Assembly (NCBI RefSeq): GCF_029962835.1
Contig: NC_080577.1
Coordinates: forward strand, 4,774,001 to 4,838,000
Length of the DNA: 64,000 nucleotides
Reading direction: 5' to 3'
Source of the DNA: Magnolia sinica
Lineage: Eukaryota; Streptophyta; Magnoliopsida; Magnoliales; Magnoliaceae
Shown here: piece after piece, positions 25,701 to 37,700 of the stretch
Numbering within the stretch: position 1 is the first letter of the stretch
How the letters are laid out: each line of letters starts with the position of its first letter
Notes under the pieces: generated by a model
Databases searched by the model: none
Seen by the model: only the letters and a program-made list of their open reading frames with translations
What the model was told of the DNA's origin: nothing
Program-made: the position numbers and the translations under genes

Positions 25701-28700
25701 TTGAATGAATGAAAAGAACTACAAGGGGTGCCTATTTATAGGAAAAAACCTATACCGCAAAAAACTCGCACCATGTGTGCAACCTATTACTTGGCGATGA
25801 AGTAAAATAAAATAAAAACTAAACAAAGAAATCCAAAGCGTTCATGATGTTCTAAATAATAACAATAAGCAAAACCTAAAATATGAAATCAATCTGACTA
25901 GTGGGCTACGATCATGAGATCCCATGATGGGCTTTTCTTGACTAATGGGCCCACTCTTTTGAATCAAAACTTCGTCTTCTAGCTAGGAGGCCCTCCCTGG
26001 ACGTCGTCATCGATCCGGATCGACGGTGGGGCCCTCCTTCTTCTGGCATACGAGTGGACGGCGTGCGCGGGATGTCCCCATCAGTTCTCCTGTGGCAGCA
26101 CAAGAGGATCTAGGAAGGTAAAGGTCTCATAACCAGTAGGAAGAGATCTCCCTTTTACGCTGATCTTTGTTTCGTCCTAATAAATGGGAGGAAGGCCTCT
26201 GCGCTATAAGACTTTCTTGACAGAATGACACCAGCTCCAAGCTGATGCCTAAGTTTTAAAACAACAATGCGCGACTTTCTTTCCTTAGACATGTGGAGCC
26301 ATTGAAAATACTTTCCCTTTGGTTGAGTTGATTCAGTGTAATGACGATAATCATGATGAGGGGCCATGTGGCTCGTGCTCCTTCATGAAGGGTATCAGGG
26401 TTGTTGATACCAAGGTTTTAGAACTCAGCTTCAGTGTGCGTGTCGTGGTATTTGACTGAGTTGTATTGTCAACATGGTATCCAAAGACGGTTATGTAATG
26501 GTAACAGTGGGTATTGTTACACGTTTTGGAGCTGCAATGGCCGTTACAATTTTTTTAACCTAAATTTGCCTGTAACTGCATTACAACCTGTATCGTAATG
26601 TTAATGGTGGAAGTTGCTGTTAAAATTTGTGAATACCTTGATTGTTGATATAGAATCATAGATATGACTCATCCAGTGTAGGATAGCTTGCCTAGACAAT
26701 GTGGAAAAATGTAAAAAAATGACCCTGGACCTGACTCAGTCCGAATTGGCTCATTCTGATTCAGAACAAGTTGGGACTGAGTCACTCGATGCTAACTTAT
26801 AGGTGGTCTAACTCGGACTGTTTCCCACTGAAACTGATATGACTAGTGTGATACCGTGTCATATCAAATAATATTTAAAACAATGGTTGATATTTGATAG
26901 GTATGATGCTCATCTATAGCTTTAGCATTGTCTCTGCCTGGTGTTCAAAATCCAGGTTGTCTAAGAGGTGATTCCCCGACTCCATATACCATGTTCATGA
27001 TTGTCCTGTGGATCAGAAGTGTTATTCTTGCCTTTCTCTATAACCTTGCCCATTAATGGTAGCCACCGTACTTCCCCTGGAACCCAGCTTTTCTCTCATG
27101 TGTTTCATCCTTAGTTGTAGGATCCTTCTAACTAGGCGCTGCTCCCACTCCGAATCACGCTTTGGACTCTTGCTCCCGCTCCTCTTTGTAGGCATCTATA
27201 CTAGTACACATTTTGAAACAGATTCTTCCCTGCTCCTGCACCCGAATATGTTGCTGCTTCGCTGCATGCTTCGTGCAACTATAGTTTCATCAATCTCGTC
27301 ATTAAACTTTGACTTTCACTCGCCATTTGAGGGCTATATGAAACCCCACATGTCGTATGCGAGAATGAGTTGAATGAAGTAGGTGGGTTGCCTATGGCCA
27401 GGGGTGAAGGCTAAAGTTTTGAACATATTTAAGAGACGATTTGCTGGACAGGTTTGTGAGGAAACCAGACAAGTATGGCCAAAAACTAAACATGGTGTGG
27501 GGGTTAATCAGAGTTGACACTAGTAAGTGGGTAAAGGGTTAAACTATGGACATTTTGGTATTGGGTTTCTTGGATGTAGGCGGACAGATTCTGGATTAAT
27601 TTAGGGCAAGTTGCAAATGCTGTTGGTGTTGTGATTTGGGAATAGGGCTGTTAAATGTGAATAGCACAGTTATGACTATTTGGGGGACAGGTAAAGGAGG
27701 TGGTTTTTGGACTGTGTCAGGCCGAACTGATTTTGATGGGGTAGAATTAGGGCACTGTTTGGGATGTATTTCAGGGTCATATATAGATATTGTTTGGGAC
27801 AAACTTTTATGCTGAGACTGAAGTGGTTTTGGATAAAAGCCAATTGGCCAGTTCTTTGTGTTGGATGTATGGGTTTAGTATGATGCCTTGGGGGTTTACC
27901 ACTGATTGGGCAGGGTCTTAGGTTGTGAGCTAAGGACTTTTTGATGGTATACAGTTGAGGTATGGTTTATGTGAAAGGCTGTAATTAGGGAATAATCTGG
28001 GGTAAGGGAATAGTTGGGTAATTTAAGGCTGAAAAAGGTTTTAGGCTCTTTTGATATAAATAGGGGCTACATGTGAGTTTTAATGAAATTTTAAGTGCTG
28101 CGGTTAGGAATTTGAAATGGGAAAGGGGATCGGGGTTGATAATTAGGGTGAATCGGACTTGGAAGTGGTATGGTTGAAAGAATTCGGGCTGATTTGAATT
28201 AGGATCAGGATTTGGGTCTCTAATTTGGTGATTTGGGGTTTTGGTTTCGGGGAACTCAGAGAAAATGGGAACCTTGGATTTTTCATGTGGTTAGTGTTTG
28301 GGTGCAGAAAGTGAGCAGTTTATGGAAAAACTAGGAATTAGGTTAGTTTTGAGATGGGGGACAGATTATTATTATTGATATTATTATAATTTTCTGGTTG
28401 CTGCAATTAAAATGAAAAGGGGAAACTCGAGTTACCTACCAAAATCTCCCTAAGGCTTGTTTTTGGAATGTTGAAAACTTACGAAAAGAAAACTGATTTC
28501 CACCAATATCTACTTTTTCGCTTGGGTAAAAAAGTAGCTGCGGTGATCATCCCATTTCAAGAAACTTTTCTCAGAGGAATCAATTTCTTAAAAATGTTAA
28601 AAAGTCGAACCCTGTTTTCTCAGAGGTAACTCATTGATTACATTAACCGATGTACTAGACTATTAGATAGCGCTTGATTGTAATCAACCTATGTAATAGT

Positions 28701-31700
28701 CTATTACATTACACCTATGGGTGTTTTGTTCTCTCATTGCCAGTCCCAAGCCTAGATAAAGGAGGGTTGCATCAAGTTGGCAGCCGGTGTTAAACTTACG
28801 CGATAACTTCCATCATGAATCCGAACATCCGAACTGGGTAAGGGTTGTATGATGATTTGGATGATGATGAATATAGATTCCAAGGTTAGGAGAGACAACT
28901 CTCAGCATTTGGCTGTTGACTTTTTAACATTTTGACGGAGTACTAAACTTACAAACAAAATGACAAAGTACCTATTGGAATCTGCAGTTTTTTTTTGGGA
29001 TCCACAGTTTTTCATCATTTCCTGAGGATTCCGTGTTGACTTTCCATGTCTATATTCTGGTGTCTCTCAATTCAAAACACCCCCCTTACAGAATTGAAAA
29101 TTGAGGTTGAATAAAAATATTACAATGTGTTTCAAATAAGCTCCCACCGCTAATTGGATGAAGAGCAACACATGCCTAAGGGGAACCTACACAAGCTATA
29201 AACCAAAGAGAACAAATTAAATCTGATACAGCCTTGTTTGTACAATTGTTCATGTATGATTTTTTTTTACAAACTACTAGTACACAAACCGTAATTTGAT
29301 ACTAAAGCCTTATAACCATGCAAATGCAAATGGGCCCCCTTTTGTGCAACCTCATGGGTATTGATTGGGAAAAACCCTCCCTACACCCATATTGTTTGGA
29401 TAGAGACTCCAAGCCTTCTTAGAAGTCTTTAAAAATCAGCCCATTGAAGTAAAAGGACTGAATCAAGAATCCAAACAACAAATCCACATGCATACGGGTT
29501 TTAGCAACAACTGGTGGAATGTGTACATGACACAGTTTGCAATTCTCTCCTATATACACAACATGGTTTGCATATGCTTACCAATTATTGCAATTGAATG
29601 ATGTATAAACTCATTTAGTTCTAGTAAGACTTTTATTTCATTCAATACAACATCATATATCAACTTTATGGTCTTTGTAGTAGACTATTAGATAGCACTT
29701 GATTGTAACTAACCTATGTAATAGTCTGTTACATCGCACCTGTGGGAGTTATGGTGCTCTAATTGCCGGTCCCCAGCCTGGATAAAGGAGGGTTGCATCA
29801 GGTTGGCAGCCAGCGTCAAACTTTTGCCAAAACTTCCATCATGAATGTGGGCTATTTGACATTCCAAACTCATGCTAGGGCATGCTATGACCCTAGATAG
29901 AATATGGTGGAAAAAAAGTCATGTAGCCAACCCCAATTTGGCTGGGATAAGTTTTAGGTGATGTTGATTATGATGATGGTTGATATTGGGGCCTAAACAA
30001 CATCTAATTGGCCCTGGTGGATCCCACAGTCCACTGGAGCCCACCTTTGAAGGAAATTCTGACACGGGTGGGTTCCTAGTTCCACACATGACACATGGTT
30101 TGGACGCTTCAGAAGTTGTTTTGAATTCTTTGAAAGTTGTTGATAATAGATGATGTACAGTGGAACATGGTCATATGGTATATTGGCACATTAACAAAGT
30201 GTATTTGATTAATGTGATCCTGCCCCTTGTGACTTGTGAGCAAGTGTATGCCTTTCCACGCTGAGGGTTTGCATTGGAAAGTATCTCTATGATGCTTTCC
30301 TATGCAAAGAGGGAGGCTGAGATATGTCGATGGTTGTCCATGCCGTTACACCCAAACACTGAGGCAAGGTTAGCAATGTCTTCCCTGTTTAGATTCATTC
30401 CTAGAAGTTTGCCTTTTGGAGATTAATCATTTGTCTGACACTGCTTCGGAATACCTTAATACAATTCTCAGATTGACAGTATGGTCTCGACATGCATCGC
30501 AAAACAAGAGTTTGTCATCGGTAAACTGATGATGGGAGTCCTAAAAATTGGCATTTTCAACCATGAATATCTTAATAAGCTCCTACTCTCTCCTTTTTAG
30601 CATACTCAGCCTTCACTGTCACCACAAAGAGAAATGGGGATAAATGATCCCCTTGACAAAGGTCCCTTGCCCCCTTAAAAAAGCCTTAATGCGACCCATC
30701 GATGAGAAGCAAGAAATTCCCCGAGCTAATGTGCTCCATCTTTCCACCTTACCCCGAAGTTGAGTCTCAACATATACCTTATGAATTTCCAGCCAACATG
30801 GCAGTAAGCTTTTGAATATGAACTTGGCCTCTCCTGCTTCTACCTTCAAGCAATTAGAGCTGCATCAAGGATTTCTCCAACTAACAAAAGCACCTTGCAA
30901 GCTCAAGGTCACACATATAAGCACCTATTTGAGACTCAAAACCAAGACTACTGTTAATATTTTGTTGGGACTTCTTATTGACCTTCTGGGTCTAAACTCC
31001 TTCCAAGTTTCCTGCCCCTTGTTTGGCTCCAATTCAATACAATGATGCTCCTATGTCCTTAGAGGGCTTCCTCTTTTGTAGAATTCTGCTACAAGCTTGA
31101 GAATGCCTTCTGTCATATCCTCCTGGAACAGTTGGAAGGAAGAAGCAATTGTATACCTGTCCAGTCTGGCTGCTTTGTACCTCCCTCGCTCTGAAGTTAC
31201 TGACTTTACTGCTTCCTCCCCAGTCAGACATTCTAACCAGTTTGCCTCTCCTGCTGAAATATGACTGTTGATCTAATCTTTTGTTGATGATACAAGGTGT
31301 GGCCCTTGGATGCAACATTCGGCTTGATTCAGTCCCGGCACAATTAAACTGTAGGTATGGAGCTATCATAATCAGCGCACGATGTCTCCCACAACTGTTA
31401 ATAAACAAAGAATGTATAAACACGGCAAGTAAAATATAAAAAATGGCAAGTGATGAAATCAGTTTGTAACTCAATTTTCATTTGCATAATGCTATCACAG
31501 ATTGAGCATCTGAAATTGAGAAATCACCTCTCGAGTGAGAGAGAAGAATCACTTCAAGCAAAACTCTTAAAAATTTCCTCCATTCATATCTATGTCCAAT
31601 AGAAATGTCAATACACCATTTATAAGGGCCATTCTCTCTCCTATCTCTTTTTCTTCATGTATACTCCCTTCCCTAATTAATTCAAACCCTTAAAAGCACT

Positions 31701-34700
31701 CACCTCCCTCCGAAATAAAACAACAAAGGAATAGATTTTCCCTAATATGCTCGCTTTCCTGATTAGAATTGGGAGGAACCTTAGTTTTAGGGAGTAACAA
31801 ATAAATGCTTATCCATTAAGGAGTAAAGAAGAGAACTCTGTGAAGCCCTTCTTGGAAGGGGTTGGATTCTCTTGGGCATGGTGAGAATATCCAATTTTGG
31901 GAAGATGCTTGGTTTGGAAACTCCCCTTAAACGCCAACTTTCCTAGGGTCACTTGGCCATGGGTCCTTCCGTAGCGGTGGCTGGTTTTTTTTCCCATTAT
32001 TGGGAATGCAGTTGTTTGGGAACCTCCCTGTAGAAGGTATCTTTGCGATGATGAAGTGACTGAATTTGTGGCGGGCTTCTTAATAAAGTTATTGTTGCCT
32101 TTCAAAAAAAAAAGGTAATAAAATAAAAATTGTGCCACTTTTGGAGCGCGTTCATCTTTGGTCTCCAGTTGCTTCTGATCTGATAAGATGGTTTGAAGGA
32201 TTGAAAGTTGGGTTCCCTCTTGGTTCGGTCTCTTTATTCCATTATTCGTGAGGATAGTAGGTGTGGGGGAGGTGAGAAACAGCAAGTTTGTATGTCACTA
32301 TGATGTTCCTCCCAAAATAGCCTCCTTTGCGTGGTTGGTTGGTAGGAAGAAAGTCTTAACTATTGACAATCTTTGGAAAAGGGCAATGGTGATCCTGAAT
32401 ATTTGCCTCTTGTGCATGAACGATGAGGAAATGGCTGATCACCTTTTTGTGCATTCTCCCTTCGTGGAATCCATTTGGTTGCATTTGCTATGTCATTTCA
32501 AAGTTTCTTGGTCCTTTCCGAAATTGTTGGGTGATCTTTTGATTGCGTGACATGGAGTGGGCATTGGTAAAGCTAAAATGTCACTTGGATAATGGCCTCT
32601 CATGGGCCATTTGGGAAGAAAGAAATGCCAAATGTTTCAAGAATGATAGAAAGTCAGTAGAGGGATCCTCCCAAAGGTCTAGATTGCTTGTTGTTTAATG
32701 GGCTTATTGTGTGCCTAGGCTTTGGGGTTGTAATTTTGATTTTCTTGGGATGCAATTGGGTTGCCCTCTCAGCGCCCCTGGTTTCCTGCCTTTTCTGCTT
32801 TGTTGCTGTTTTGCTTTCAATAAAATTTTCGTCATCTTTCAAAAAAAAAAAAACTTAAATAAATAACATATATTCCTAAAATAGCTTTGCCAAATCTTTC
32901 GCTTCAAACAGGGGTTACTCTATTAATCATTGGATCTCACTGCTGTGCATGGGCCCCCACCTGATGATGTCATCTGCCAGTTGCTGTCTATCCTCCCTTC
33001 TCCCTTGCTTCTTGTGCAAATGATGTAGAAAACTTGTCTGGATCGGATGGTTATGAAATTCTAATCAGCCTCGTTTCTAGGATCTGGTTCATCCAAGAGT
33101 CTGCCCACAAATTGGATGGTCTGCATCCATCACTAAAGTGCACCAATCAATGATTTTTAGGGTTGATGCTGTTCACTTAATGGCCTCCGGTGCACACTGG
33201 ATCCTACTCGAACCACTTTATCATTTAAACTGGATGAAAAATGTCTTGGTAGATTGAGCCAAGTTTCTTTCTCAAGGATCTTGAATGTTTTAATTGTTTA
33301 ATAAAAGAACACATTTCTAATGCTTTGAGGACACTTGCTTTCATCTTCAAAGGAGCCATTAATCACGGGAATGTCTCAACTGTAGTAGGAGCTGTTTGCA
33401 TGAACTAGTACAAGCAAGTTGAGTTGGGTCCTGTTGTTTCTGTTTTTGTCGTTTGTCTCTCTTGACTTCTGCTTTCTTTGTGATTGCAGGCTGAGAAAGC
33501 TGGCTGGAACTATATTGGAATATTTAAGCTATGCAATATATCTGGAAAAAGGCGTGAGTTGTTGCCTACTAAATCTGTTGGTAGTGACGTTGATATGGAT
33601 GATAGTGATAGCAGCAGTAGTGATGAGGAGGATGAGAATGATGGGCCTGGTGGATCCGAGCCACCTAGTTTGCAGGTAGCATTTGTTTTATAGGTCTATT
33701 TCGAGAAAATCTGCATTTTAGATGTAGTACATGGGTTCACACTGTGATCTGTGTCATTGTTAATTTTTTCAACACCTAATGTCTTACACAGCAAGACGTC
33801 ATTCGTATTCTTTTCATCACCAAATGTTTTGCAACAAGACCTTGCTTACAGTTCTTGTCTATGTCACTGTGTAACAGCTGCGCAAGGTGGCCCATGAAGG
33901 ATGTGTAAACCGCATACGCTCAATGACCCAACAACCCCATATATGTGCAACATGGGCAGATAATGGTCATGTGCAGGTGGGGCTGTCTTTAGGTTATCTG
34001 GAAGTTAATGCATTTATCCCCCTTGCAACTAAAACTGATGTATCATGGATCTGACATGGTGTATCGATATGTACAACCATGGGTCCCACACATACATAAT
34101 CCATATGGATTCTATACTTGCAAAAGAATCTTCTGATTTGGGTTTTATACTGCTAACTCTTTTCTGCAGGTCTGGGACTTCACCTCTCATCTAAATACTC
34201 TAGCAGAGACAGAAGCGGGAATTAGCACAGGAGCAAGTTCCATATCTTCTCAGGCACCCTTAATTAAATTTAGTGGGCAAAAAGACGAGGGATATGCAAT
34301 AGACTGGAGCCCTGTTGCTCCTGGGAGGCTCGTCTCTGGTATTGTTTATTATACTTTTTGAGCCAAGTTCCTTTCATGAGGATCTTGAATTTTTTATTTA
34401 TTTATTTATTTTTTTTAAATTATTGCTTAATGAAAGGAAACATTTCTAATGCTTTGAGGACACTTACCTTCATCTTCAAGGTGATTGCAATAATTGTATT
34501 CATCTTTGGGAGCCTTGTACTGGCGGAACTTGGAAGGTTGATACAAATCCATTTATTGGACATACTGCGAGCGTTGAAGATCTGCAAGTATGTTAATTTG
34601 CCTAGAAGTCTATCTCTGCGTGTTTTGTTGCATTTGCATGTTTGCTTTGTAAGTACAATACCTGTCTACTTTTGTTTGTGTAGTGGAGTCCCACGGAAGC

Positions 34701-37700
34701 CGACGTCTTTGCATCTTGTTCTGTGGATGGAACTATTACGATATGGGACATCCGTGTTGGAAGATCGCCTGCAGTTTCTGTAAAGGCACATAATGCAGAT
34801 GTCAATGTTATCTCATGGAACCGGTAAGAAGAGTATTTTTTATTTCTAGTATTCCATGCCCTTGTGTTTCATTCGATCTTTGTTCTTAATAATGCCCTCA
34901 CCTACACTTTTAACTATTTTGAATAGGTTGGCTAGCTGTATGATAGCTTCTGGAAGTGATGACGGCTCATTCTCTATTCGTGATCTTCGATTGATTCAGG
35001 TATGGGTAATGTGTTTGCATTTACGAGTAACTTGCATGCTTATAATAAACAAGCCAACATTATTTCATTGACATGCTTGTGAGGATGAGTTCTTTACATG
35101 CCCAGCTCGAGTCTTAAGTTGGTTATTATACCCACATTCCTGACCTGGTATCAAGCTTGGTTTTGACAAGGCAGTGACCCCGAAACTTCACCAAAAAGTA
35201 TATGGGCCAAAAAAAATAGAGGATTAGTTAGTTGTTTTTTTTAATAATCATTATCATCATCGTAGCCTTCCCCTGGTAATGTGGGTTTGGTTATTCTAAA
35301 AGTTTGATTGGCCAAAAGTTTACGATCAACTGGCCACCAGATATCAATCTTCCTCTTCTACTCAGGCTCTTGGAAACTGGCCATGGCAGAGGCCCAGGCT
35401 GACAGAACTTGCATGCCATTGTGGTCCCAGGAACACAAGCTAATTAGTTTCATGGAGGTGCAGTTGCCAGGCAATACTGTTAGGCGCAAGTCACACACAA
35501 AGATGGATTGTCATGATCGACTTCTTGGCTGCACAAAATATCTAAGGAGCCAACCAGTCCATGTTTATCGAACACCACTACATGCCAACACAGTCATCCC
35601 CCATGCTGCATGTTAGTTATATTATAGGTTAGCACAAAAGGGACATCTTCAAATAGTTAGGGTCCCTAGTGCATGCAGTGTCAGATACCCGCTGAGGTAC
35701 TCCAATTTTTTCTGGAAGGAAATTATATAGTCCTTACCCTAAGTATCCAACTCAGATACAATTTTTTGAAGGATCCAGGTATCAACTGCACCATAGATTC
35801 TTACAATGAATCTAATCGTTCTTATTGAACTCTTTACTGAGTGTGATTGCCCAAGTCCCTAATCCTCTACTGCGGAGAAGCTTATCGACCAACCTCCCTG
35901 CAACCTTCAGACTGCTGTATTCAGCCTATGTAACTAGTCGTTGTAGCCATCTCTACCATCCATAACAGCTGCAACAGGTTCTTGATCTGCCAATAAGAGA
36001 TCTCTAATTCAGACCTTTTTGATTACTCTCACTCCAGGATCTCTGTGCAGTCTCCTATAAGCTGGATAAAACTTGTTTATATAAGAGTGTGTTACATGAG
36101 GAATGATCGGATACAGCCCATTTCATTCAAAGCTAGCATGCTATTCCCTTTTTTCCCCGCCTCTCCATTTAATGTGTTACATGTGTATGACATCCGAGTC
36201 TTGCAAAAGGTGGACCCTGGCATTAACGTCAGTCTGATCTTCTCATCTGATGTGCCAGACCATTGAAATCCAATGGACAGGCAGTGATCTGACCCAACAA
36301 ATGGGTGTAATGGGTGTGGCCCATCTGATGAGTGGATCGGCCGATTTTCACTGCAGGTGATCTTCATGATCAGGTGAACCTTTTGCACACGTGGCTCGGA
36401 TGTCCTACATGTGATATGTTCGGAGTGTGTTTATGGTGATCATTACTCATGTTAAATGATTCTAGGCATTCTCTACACAGAGGCTTCCCAGCCATGCATT
36501 ATCACTTGTCACCCAAGTGGCACCTGTGGTTGGTCGATAATCAGTTTGATTTTTGTGAAGCATTGTGGCCCTAGTGAAAAAAAGAGAAGAAAAGGAAATA
36601 AGGCAATTGATGAAGACTTGTCCAATGAGACACTTGATCATGATCTGTATCCTTGCGTGCGGTTCAAATCTTCATATTTAGTTGATTTCAGAAAAAAAAA
36701 TAATAATAATAAAATTCATATTTAGGACTAATTGCGTGAGGCTATGGAAATCGGCAGGATGACATGCTTTATGAGTTCTTATGTTTTTACCCCAATTCTC
36801 TTTCTTTTCTTTTGTGCAGGGAGATTCACTTGTGGCTCATTTCGAATACCATAAGCACCCTATCACATCCATTGAGTGGAGCCCACATGAGCCCTCCACT
36901 TTGGCTGTTTCATCGTCAGACAATCAGCTAACGTAAGATGCTTCTTTATTCATAAATCCAATAGATGAATGAATTCTCATTGTCTTTTACTCTTCATTCT
37001 TATTTTGTCCTTTTACAATTACCAGGATTTGGGATCTTTCATTAGAAAGAGATGAGGAAGAAGAGGCTGAATTCAAAGCGAAAATGAAAGAGCAAGTGAA
37101 TGCCCCCCAAGATTTACCACCTCAGCTTCTCTTTGTTCATCAGGTCCTTTTCTTCTTACTCTATTTTTATTTTAAAAAAAGATTTTTAAGTCCTGCTAGA
37201 CGATAATGATCAAGCCTGCTATCTGTTCTGGTGGGAATAGGATTGTGAAATGTACTCTCATTGCATGTGCTGTCTATGGCTGGTGTGTCCAATCTGGCTA
37301 CTTAGTGACAAAAGCTCGTTCTTGGGAATTTCTCGTGAGATTTTCAAAATATGAGGTTTTTTTGGGAAAATCTTGCTAACAACGTTCTCAAATTACATAC
37401 GCCATTGTATGCGACCAACATATGCTATTCGCATATGTGATCACATACTCGCATATGCAATCACATATTTCTCTGTTTTTTGTGTGTGTGTGTTTTTTTT
37501 TTTTTTTTAAAAATAAAAAATTGAAAATATCTTAAAAATTAGGAAAAACTATGCTAATTACTTGATTGGATTTTATTTTTTTTTTAAATTATATATTTAC
37601 GTATTTCATTGTAGTTTGAGTGTTTGAGATGACTATCTATAAATTAAGTTATATATTTAATTATTTATATTATATTTACAAAAAAATTAACAAAACAATA

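Larger units (their letters stand above)
20693..26083 (-). mobile_element. Ty3/gypsy LTR retrotransposon fossil, with an insertion in its 5' LTR
   Basis: The element is read on the minus strand. Its 3' LTR is 20,693-21,921 (1,229 bp). Its 5' LTR is 23,678-26,083, split by about 1.2 kb of inserted DNA (roughly 23,805-25,055) that contains foldback-family sequence. The LTR starts TGATGGGG and ends GCATCA or ACATCA. A perfect 5-bp target duplication, GTTCT, flanks it (20,688-20,692 and 26,084-26,088). Next to the 5' LTR is a primer-binding site, TGGTATCAAAG, fitting initiator-Met tRNA with one mismatch. Next to the 3' LTR is a purine-rich tract. Remains of pol near the integrase end, including a chromodomain-like tail, point to Ty3/gypsy. 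The element is broken: the internal part (about 1.75 kb) is far too short for a whole element. By eye the two LTRs differ at roughly one base in fifteen, so it is of moderate age. It lies in GRWD intron 4, opposite to the gene. Confidence 0.88.

Noticed and set aside
32104-32117. A-run that could be the tail of a separate LINE
   Set aside because: It lies inside text that still reads like L1 ORF2 on both sides, so I could not separate two elements and kept one entry.
35308-35616. 102-residue plus-strand frame in GRWD intron 10
   Set aside because: No recognisable domain, and the region is spliced out of a gene whose neighbouring exons join in phase.
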